9,215 nucleotides of DNA from Synergistaceae bacterium (GTDB lineage: Bacteria; Synergistota; Synergistia; Synergistales; Synergistaceae), in NCBI GenBank assembly GCA_031290815.1, contig JAISLO010000026.1, positions 1 to 9,215 on the forward strand, given 5' to 3'. The notes beneath the pieces are model-generated. The model saw nothing but the letters and a program-made list of their open reading frames with translations, was not told the origin of the DNA and did no database searches. The position numbers and the translations under genes are program-made. Of the stretch, positions 1 to 5,800 are shown piece by piece (the stretch's first letter is position 1; every line of letters begins with the position of its first letter).

Positions 1-244
1 TGAGTAGATGAAATATGACGGATGGCATGTATCAGCGGCTTAACCATTGATATATTTAAGACATTAAAGAAATGCATCACATCTCCGCTTTTGCCTTGAT
101 AAACAAATGGTCCGTACCAGATTTCTGAAAACTGCTGAAACCTCTTTGCGGAGTGTTTACAGTGCAAAAACTTTATGTTAACCTAACTGGCAGTTCTTCT
201 AATGCACCAAAAGGAATAAATGGTGCATTAGATTGGTTTAAGTG
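1..244. other. AT-rich stretch without a recognisable gene
   Basis: No ORF of useful length with a ribosome binding site was found on either strand. The base composition is clearly more AT-rich than the gltB/gltD coding regions. The only distinct structure is the inverted repeat at 198-232, annotated separately. The first bases read TGA on the plus strand, which could be the stop codon of a gene ending at the window edge, but this cannot be tested here. The stretch may be an intergenic spacer or the decayed edge of an accessory segment. Confidence 0.5.
198..232. repeat. 12-bp perfect inverted repeat with 11-nt spacer
   Basis: The arm TCTAATGCACCA (198-209) is perfectly complementary to TGGTGCATTAGA (221-232), with an 11-nt A-rich spacer (210-220). 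On the minus strand it lies just beyond the small ORFs that end at 245 and 270, so it could act as their transcript-end hairpin. However, no T-tract follows the stem on either strand, so an intrinsic terminator is not well supported. A dimeric repressor operator or a mobile-element end are alternatives. Confidence 0.6.
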
Positions 245-313
245 TTAAAAATCAACGTCAGCTTGGTGATTATCCTCGGATTGGGCAACGTCTTCGAGAT
301 GAACGACTTCCAT
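245..313 (-). CDS. 22-aa small ORF, overlapping and out of frame with the 84-aa ORF
   Basis: This is a 22-codon ORF beginning MEVVHLEDVAQSED and ending in TAA at 245. Its ATG (313) follows a GAGG-type ribosome binding sequence by about 6 nt on the minus strand. It is acidic, whereas the last residues of the overlapping 84-aa ORF are an Arg/Ser-rich run that looks like an out-of-frame shadow. That contrast suggests either translational coupling of two tiny genes or one longer gene broken by a single-base frameshift near 313-314. I do not recognise the peptide and assign no function. Being so short, it could also be chance. Confidence 0.25.
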   Translation of the reverse strand: MEVVHLEDVAQSEDNHQADVDF

Positions 314-524
314 TAAAGCCCCTCGTTAAATCAGTGATTTCCCAGAGATCATTCGCAGATTCATAGTTGGAAAGCGTTGCTACTACGGTGTTTAGCGCCA
401 TTATCAAAAAATCGGCCTGCGGGTAATCAAGCCCGACTTTCAAAAATCCCCGCCCTCTGGCGAGGAGCGTCCTTGTTTTTGCGCTCCTCGCCGCGATCTG
501 TTGTGTTGGGAGGTAACTTGCCAT
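270..524 (-). CDS. Unrecognised 84-aa ORF downstream of amt-PII
   Basis: An 84-residue ORF, not recognised as any family. The stretch at about residues 33-69 (from GLDYPQADF to LTRGF) has balanced, protein-like composition. The first 30 residues are basic and coincide with a strong DNA hairpin (459-492), and the last 14 are Arg/Ser-rich, so only the middle looks coding. It starts 64 nt after the amt-PII stop on the same strand and could be read through from it, but the sequence before ATG 524 has only a weak purine run (GAAGA) as a ribosome binding site. It may be a remnant: a one-base shift at about 314 would join it to the 22-aa ORF. Function unknown. Confidence 0.3.
   Translation of the reverse strand: MASYLPTQQIAARSAKTRTLLARGRGFLKVGLDYPQADFLIMALNTVVATLSNYESANDLWEITDLTRGFNGSRSSRRRCPIRG
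459..492. repeat. 11-bp perfect hairpin inside the 84-aa ORF
   Basis: GGCGAGGAGCG (459-469) pairs perfectly with CGCTCCTCGCC (482-492) around a 12-nt loop. The stem is GC-rich and would be stable in RNA from either strand. It lies near the 5' end of the 84-aa ORF, where it would hinder translation or else indicates that this segment is a structured RNA or an intergenic repeat rather than coding. No T-tract follows it on either strand. Confidence 0.55.
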
Positions 525-560
525 GATCTTCGGTCACAACGAGCGATGGGAATAGAGGCG

Positions 561-585
561 AATCTATTTCCGTAGGAAATAGGTT
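561..585 (-). terminator. Hairpin just after the amt-PII stop codon, possible weak terminator
   Basis: An inverted repeat with an 8-bp perfect core (CTATTTCC 564-571 with GGAAATAG 575-582), a 3-nt loop, and two more outer pairs beyond one mismatch. It begins four nt past the amt-PII stop on the minus strand. The position fits a transcript end or an RNA 3' stabiliser. The bases after it on the minus strand (CGCCTCTATT) are not a T-tract, so termination would be inefficient at best. Confidence 0.35.
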
Positions 586-588
586 TGA

Positions 589-2319
589 CTATGCTGTTGC
601 CGCCGCGCTATCCTTCAGTCTATCGTAGTCGTATTGCAGGGCGTCGAAGCCTTCCTCTCCAGTGCTCACTCTGATAACGTTCTCCACATCGTATACGAAA
701 ATTTTGCCATCGCCCGGGTTGCCCGTATACAACACCGATTTCACGGCATCCACCACCGTTTTCACCGGTACCTTGCTGACGACGGTCTCTATCCGAATCC
801 CCTCCCGCATTGTCTTTTCCATCTTGACGCCGCGGTAGAACTCCGCCTTGCTCTTCTGAGCGCCGCAGCCCGTAACCGGCGTCACTGTAATTCCGGTTAT
901 GCCTATCTTGTTGAGCGCTTCCTTCAGTGCGTCTATCTTTTTAGGATTGGAAAATATCTCCACCTTGGTCATCTTATGTCCGCGTGACCCCCCGCCACTG
1001 GAAGCGGAAACCGTCAATGGGGCGCCTGAACCGGATGTTTTGGAATCGACAGCCTCCGCCCTCCTAGCCTTCATGAAGTTGAAGGACTCCGTCGACAGGG
1101 GCATAAAGTCGGCATAACTGCTTTCAAGCGCGTGTTCGCGGATGTCGAGCCCTTCCATCTCCTCGTCAGGTGACACGCGAAGCCCTATCGAGGCTTTTAT
1201 CAGCGCGAATACCACTGTTATCGATACCGCTGTCCAAAGGGCGACGACGACCACGCCGAGCAGCTGGACCAGCACCATGCTTGCGCCTCCGCCGTAAAAC
1301 AACCCTCCGTCCAAGGCGAAAACACCAGTCAATATCGTTCCGGCCGCCCCACAAAGCCCGTGAACACCTATAGCCCCGACAGGATCGTCGATTTTCAGCT
1401 TCTGATCGATGATTTCAACGCCAAAAACAAGGACAAATGCCGATATAATTCCGATCAAAAACGCGCCCGCCGGACTGACCGCGTCACAGCCGGCAGTTAT
1501 TGCGACGAGACCTCCAAGCGCACCGTTCAGCGTCATCGAGACGTCGGGTTTTCCGTAACGGATCCATGTGATCAGCATCGTAACGTTAGTGGCCGTCGCC
1601 GCGGCGAGGTTTGTGTTGAAGATGACGCCGGACATGGAGACGAGCGAGTCGTCGCCTGTCGCCGAAAGAGTCGAGCCTCCATTGAAACCGAACCATGCGA
1701 ACCACAGGATGAATACTCCGAGTGCGCCAAGGGTGAGGCTGTGTCCTGGTATCGCGTTCGTTTTGCCATCAGGGGAGTACTTACCTATTCTGGGACCAAG
1801 CAGATAGGCTCCGGCCATGGCCGCTACGCCGCCTACCATGTGAACCGCTGTCGATCCGGCGAAATCGTGGAAGCCGAGTTTCGAGAGCCAGCCGCCGCCC
1901 CAAATCCAGTGCCCTGAGATCGGATAGATGACCGCGCTTATCACTAGACTGTAAATGCAGTACGCCGAAAACTTAGTGCGCTCGGCCATTCCTCCGGAAA
2001 CTATGGTTGCGGCCGTCGCGCAGAAAACAGTTTGGAAGATGAGGAACGCATAGGTGTGGATAGTGGTATCGTAATTGCCTCGAACGAAGAAATCAAATCG
2101 TCCGATTACACCCCCGATGTCCGTACCAAACATGACGCCGAACCCAACCACCCAGAAGGCCACCGAGCCCAGAGTGAAGTCCATCAGGTTTTTCATGATT
2201 ATATTACCGGCGTTCTTCGCCCTGGTGAAACCAGTCTCGACCATGGCGAAACCGGCTTGCATGAAAAATACCAATATCGCTCCCAATAATACCCATATAG
2301 TGTCAAAAGATGAAAACAT
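589..2319 (-). CDS. amt: Ammonium channel (Amt/MEP/Rh) fused to a C-terminal PII (GlnB/GlnK-like) domain
   Basis: A 576-residue inner-membrane ammonium transporter with its own PII regulator as a C-terminal domain. Residues 1-405 are a full Amt with eleven hydrophobic segments (roughly 7-28, 48-65, 89-109, 117-140, 156-175, 195-216, 234-256, 266-287, 287-304, 316-336, 348-376). Expected AmtB landmarks are present: Asp152 in DFAGSTAVH, the pore histidines His160 and His320, Phe99 and Phe212 for the gate, and WFGFN with Ser216. The Amt tail motif SPDEEMEGLDIREH follows. A Ser/Gly-rich linker (about 420-447) leads to the PII domain (450-576), with T-loop sequence GCGAQKSKAEFYRG and the nucleotide loop TGNPGDGKIF. 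By alignment to E. coli GlnB, Tyr51 is Met500, Lys58 is Gly507 and Arg103 is Ser552, so uridylylation is unlikely and effector binding may be altered. I chose ATG 2319 because GAGGTG lies nine nt upstream and the protein then begins right before TM1. The in-frame GTG at 2421 has no ribosome binding site. Transcribed divergently from gltBD. Confidence 0.93.
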   Translation of the reverse strand: MFSSFDTIWVLLGAILVFFMQAGFAMVETGFTRAKNAGNIIMKNLMDFTLGSVAFWVVGFGVMFGTDIGGVIGRFDFFVRGNYDTTIHTYAFLIFQTVFCATAATIVSGGMAERTKFSAYCIYSLVISAVIYPISGHWIWGGGWLSKLGFHDFAGSTAVHMVGGVAAMAGAYLLGPRIGKYSPDGKTNAIPGHSLTLGALGVFILWFAWFGFNGGSTLSATGDDSLVSMSGVIFNTNLAAATATNVTMLITWIRYGKPDVSMTLNGALGGLVAITAGCDAVSPAGAFLIGIISAFVLVFGVEIIDQKLKIDDPVGAIGVHGLCGAAGTILTGVFALDGGLFYGGGASMVLVQLLGVVVVALWTAVSITVVFALIKASIGLRVSPDEEMEGLDIREHALESSYADFMPLSTESFNFMKARRAEAVDSKTSGSGAPLTVSASSGGGSRGHKMTKVEIFSNPKKIDALKEALNKIGITGITVTPVTGCGAQKSKAEFYRGVKMEKTMREGIRIETVVSKVPVKTVVDAVKSVLYTGNPGDGKIFVYDVENVIRVSTGEEGFDALQYDYDRLKDSAAATA

Positions 2320-2452
2320 ATACCAACACCTCTTTCTGTTTTGTGCTTCCGATGCCTGATTCCCTTCGCCCTTCTCCTGGTCCGAGCCCGCCGTCACCTC
2401 CAATGCTGTATTTTTTTTCACTGAACGAACAAAGAATCAACCGTGTTAATGA
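2320..2452 (-). promoter_or_regulatory. About 130-nt 5' leader of amt-PII with ribosome binding site
   Basis: This spans the predicted transcription start (about 2452) to the amt-PII start codon. The ribosome binding site is GAGGTG at 2327-2332, nine nt before the ATG. The leader is rich in G and A, and contains a second, stronger Shine-Dalgarno match (GGAGGTGA, about 2395-2402) with no start codon at a usable distance after it. The leader is also open in the amt frame from a GTG at 2421, giving a hydrophilic 34-residue extension that I consider untranslated. I could not match it to a known riboswitch. Confidence 0.5.
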
Positions 2453-2458
2453 CAAGGT

Positions 2459-2486
2459 ATTCTACTCCAGAAAAATTTATTGTCAA
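2459..2486 (-). promoter_or_regulatory. Sigma-70 promoter for amt-PII
   Basis: On the minus strand a perfect -35 TTGACA (2486-2481) is followed after 16 nt by TAGAAT (2464-2459), a five-of-six match to the -10 consensus. The surrounding DNA is AT-rich. The predicted start is near 2452, 133 nt before the amt-PII ATG. Confidence 0.75.
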
Positions 2487-2550
2487 GAAAAATATAAATT
2501 ATTATGCTTATGATCTATCTCATACTGTATATATCGAATATATCAATGTA

Positions 2551-2588
2551 TTATGCATCAATATAAAATGCATAAGCAAGTTTGCTTA
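2551..2588. promoter_or_regulatory. Two overlapping dyads, likely operator sites in the divergent region
   Basis: TTATGCAT (2551-2558) and ATGCATAA (2568-2575) form an 8-bp inverted repeat with a 9-nt spacer. Sharing its last three bases is a tighter dyad, TAAGCAA (2573-2579), GT, TTGCTTA (2582-2588), a 16-bp near-perfect palindrome. They lie 65-100 bp upstream of the amt-PII -35 element and about 150 bp upstream of the gltB promoter. Such compact dyads are typical of sites for dimeric regulators; the regulator is not identifiable from sequence alone. Confidence 0.45.
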
Positions 2589-2597
2589 GTTTGCGAG

Positions 2598-2711
2598 GGG
2601 CGATACCGCGCTGGACGGAATAAATGCAACCTGCCGCTTTGCCAGACTTACTGCAACTGCCATGCCCAACAGCAGTTGCATTTAACTTGTCAATTCAGCG
2701 GGCGATACCGC
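2598..2711. repeat. Spaced direct repeat GGGCGATACCGC-N8-GAAT
   Basis: The 12-mer GGGCGATACCGC occurs exactly at 2598-2609 and 2700-2711. After each copy, 8 variable bases lead to GAAT-NN-AT, so the shared unit is about 26 bp. The copies are 102 bp apart. Each 12-mer is itself a partial palindrome (GCG-ATAC-CGC). The downstream copy ends about 25 bp before the gltB -35 region, a normal place for an activator site. An origin by local duplication is an alternative. Confidence 0.55.
2621..2684. repeat. Two mutually exclusive inverted repeats sharing TGCAAC/GTTGCA
   Basis: TAAATGCAAC (2621-2630) is the perfect complement of GTTGCATTTA (2675-2684). Nested inside, TGCAACTGC (2652-2660) is the perfect complement of GCAGTTGCA (2672-2680). 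Both use the same right-hand arm, so only one can form. A further short pair, CGCTG (2609-2613) with CAGCG (2696-2700), would extend the larger fold. The predicted gltB start lies downstream (about 2772), so this is more likely protein-binding DNA than an attenuator unless an upstream promoter exists. Confidence 0.5.
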
Positions 2712-2735
2712 ACAACGTTGAATTTATTTTCCTTA

Positions 2736-2765
2736 TTGCGTTTTTTATGTACTCTGTGATATAAT
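2736..2765 (+). promoter_or_regulatory. Extended -10 promoter for gltB
   Basis: A perfect -10 TATAAT (2760-2765) is preceded by TG one base upstream (TGATATAAT), the extended -10 form. The -35 candidate TTGCGT (2736-2741, 18-nt spacing) is poor, which suits an extended -10 or activator-dependent promoter. The start would be near 2772, giving a short AT-rich leader of about 40 nt. Confidence 0.7.
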
Positions 2766-2802
2766 TAAAAGATATTTTTTAAATAATTTCAATAATCAAA
2801 AT

Positions 2803-2809
2803 AAGGAAG
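2803..2809 (+). promoter_or_regulatory. Ribosome binding site deciding the gltB start
   Basis: AAGGAAG precedes two possible start codons in the same frame: GTG at 2809, which overlaps it, and ATG at 2812. The ATG has the workable spacing and gives the N-terminus MKLSGALYG, so it was chosen. Confidence 0.7.
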
Positions 2810-2811
2810 TG

Positions 2812-5800
2812 ATGAAGTTGAGCGGAGCTTTATATGGTTGTCCTGAGAAGCAAGGGCTTTATGATCCTAAGTTCGAGCGCGACGCGTGCGGAATAGGAAT
2901 GCTCGTCAACATAAAGGGCAGGCGGTCACATTCGCTGGTCAAGGATGCGCTCTCGGTGCTGATCAGTTTAAGCCACAGGGCTGGGGTCGGGGCGGATCCC
3001 GACACCGGGGACGGAGCTGGCATCCTGATGCAGATACCGCACAGATTCCTGAAACGCTCTTGCGCCGACAGAGGTATAGATCTGCCTGACGAGGGGCGGT
3101 ACGGTGTCGCGATGATCTTTTCGTCGCCTGACGCGGCCCGCAGGGAGAAGACGCTCAAGATATTCGAGTCCGTCATAAATTCCGAGGGGTTCGAGCAGAT
3201 TGGCGTCCGGCCCGTGCCAACGTATCCAGAAGCCGCCGGACACCTGGCTCGCGACGTATGTCCCGCCATAAGCCAGGTATTCATCAAGATGCCGGACGGA
3301 ATGAGCAGGGATGTTTTCGAGCGCAAGCTCTACGTGATATCAAAGCTCGCGGTCGCTCAAATCCGCGGCGTAAAGTACATGAGCTCCGACCCGTACTTTT
3401 ACTTTGCGAGCATATCCTCGCGCACCATCGTCTACAAGGGTATGCTCATACCTCGCCAGATAGACGAATTCTATATCGACCTGAAGGACGAGGACGTGGA
3501 GTCCGCGATAGCCCTGGTGCACTCCCGCTACTCCACCAACACATTCCCGAGCTGGGAGAGAGCCCACCCCATCCATCTGCTCATACACAACGGCGAGATC
3601 AACACCATCAGGGGAAACGTCAACTGGGTCAAAGCGAGAGAGTCTCTGCTGGAGTCCGACAAATACGGCGCAGACTACGAAAAAATCCTGCCGATCATAA
3701 ACGAGGACGGCAGCGACTCAGCCATGCTTGACGACTTCCTCCAATTCATGCGCAATGCCGGATACAGCCTCCCCCACGCGCTGATGATGGCCATCCCCGA
3801 GCCGTGGGAGCGCGACGGCTCGATGGACTCGGACAGAAGGGCGTTTTACGAGTACAACAGTTGTCTTATGGAGCCGTGGGATGGGCCTGCGGCCATAGCG
3901 TTCACCGACGGCGAAATAGCCGGAGCGCGCCTCGACCGAAACGGTCTGCGTCCGTCGAGATATTGCGTGACCAGCGACGACATGCTGATCCTCTCAAGCG
4001 AGGTGGGAGTGATGCCCATTCCAGAGAAGAACATCATTCGCAAGGACAGACTTCGTCCCGGAAGGATGCTCCTCATTGACACGAGAGAGGGCAGGATAAT
4101 CGAGGATGACGAGATAAAGACGCGGATCGCCTCAGAGGCGCCGTACAGAAAATGGGTCGAGGAGAACATTCTCGATCTCGACAAGCTTCCGGTACGCAGC
4201 GGAGTCGGAGAGAGGTGGCGCGACATCGTTCGGAGCAAGCGATCCGAGAGCTCGCTCGCCCTTCACGACCAGGTTGTCTTGAAGAATTTCATAGGGCTCG
4301 AGTCGCTCTTTGTGTCCACTGAAAACGCTGGGTTGGAACCATGCGCGCTTCTTGAAGCGGAAAAGATCTTCGGCTACACATGGGAGGATCTTCGCCTGAC
4401 GCTGAAGCCGATGGCTGAAAACGGGGAGGAGCCCACAGCCTCAATGGGGACCGACGCTCCTCTGGCGATACTGTCTGAGAAACCTCAGCTGCTCTATAAC
4501 TACTTCAAACAGATGTTCGCTCAGGTCACCAATCCGCCGCTCGACGCCCTCCGCGAAGCCAACGTCATATCTTCCTCGGTTCAGTTCGGCAGCGAGGGGA
4601 ACATGCTCAAACCAGGGCCGGAGAACTGCCGCATGATACGTCATACGACGCCGGTGCTCTCCGACGAGGATCTGCTCAAGCTGAGGAACGTCGAGGAGGG
4701 CGGTTTCAGATGCGTGACGCTTCCGATGCTGTTCAACAACAGGCTGCGGGATGGCCTCAAAAAATCCCTGGACAACCTGTTTCTCGCGGCTGACGTAGTC
4801 ATAGAAAGCGGATATAACCTCATCATCCTCTCCGATCGCGGCGCGGGAGAGTTCAGAATCCCCATTCCAGCGCTCCTTGCCACCGCCGGGCTGCATCATC
4901 ACCTGATCCGCGGCAGGACCAGGACGAAGGTTAGCATCGTTATAGAGAGCGGCGAGCCGCGAGAGGTGCATCACCTCGCCGCGCTGGTCGGATACGGTGC
5001 GGACGCCGTCAACCCTTACCTGCCGTACAGAATCATACGCGACATGGTCTCCGGGGGCGATATAAAGCGTTGCGACGCCGAAACGGCGCTGAACAACTAC
5101 ATTGGCGGGCTCACCAAGGGTCTCATAAAGGTCTTGTCCAAGATGGGCATTTCCACCGTACGCAGCTACCATGGGGCTCAGATATTCGAGGCCCTCGGAG
5201 TGAGCGAACAGGTTGTGAACGAGTACTTCACAGGCACCACAACCCGCATCGGCGGAATCACGCTGAAGGAGATCGAGGCCGAGAGCCGGGCGCGGCACGA
5301 GAACGCCTTCAACTCCATCAAGATGGGCAGTCCTCTGGAGCCCGGCGGCGACTTCAAGTGGAGGCGCGGCGGGGAGTATCATATCTTCAACCCTGAGAAC
5401 ATATATTACCTTCAGCAATCATGCCGCACAGGAGACTACGAGATGTTCAAAAAATTTTCGGCAAACGTATCGAGCCGCTCCGACGTCCTGAAAAACATAC
5501 GCAGCCTGCTCAACGTGGTAACGCGAGGCAAGCCGATACCCATCGACTCGGTTGAACCCGTAGAGAGCATAGTGAGACGATTCAAGTCGGGAGCCATGTC
5601 CTACGGTTCCATCAGCCCAGAGGCTCACGAGTGCATCGCCATAGCCATGAACCGCCTGCACGGCAAGAGCAACTGCGGCGAGGGCGGAGAGGTACCGGAG
5701 CGGGCGATGCCGCTGGAGAACGGAGACAGCTCTTCGAGCGCGATAAAACAGGTCGCCTCCGCCCGCTTCGGCGTGACGATAGGCTACCTCAACAGCGCGG

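Noticed and set aside
1360..1917. 185-codon plus-strand ORF opposite amt-PII
   Set aside because: Antisense to conserved transmembrane segments and highly charged, with no family resemblance. It is a shadow frame.
2419..2421. GTG start for amt-PII giving a 610-aa protein
   Set aside because: No ribosome binding site precedes it, and the 34-residue extension is hydrophilic and outside the conserved Amt. ATG 2319 has a good site.
2613..2620. GGACGGAA, resembling the core of the glutamine (glnA) riboswitch
   Set aside because: The other conserved parts of that RNA are not visible around it, it lies upstream of the predicted gltB transcript start, and those riboswitches are known mainly from cyanobacteria.
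2613..2627. Sigma-54-like TGGACGG...TGC upstream of gltB
   Set aside because: The GG to GC distance is 11 rather than 10 and the -24 element is incomplete.
2553..2759. 68-codon Cys-rich plus-strand ORF in the divergent spacer (eight Cys, GRYR twice)
   Set aside because: It has no ribosome binding site, overlaps the gltB promoter to the -10 element, and its repeated motif is just the DNA direct repeat. Regulatory DNA explains it better, though it is worth noting that the frame stays open.
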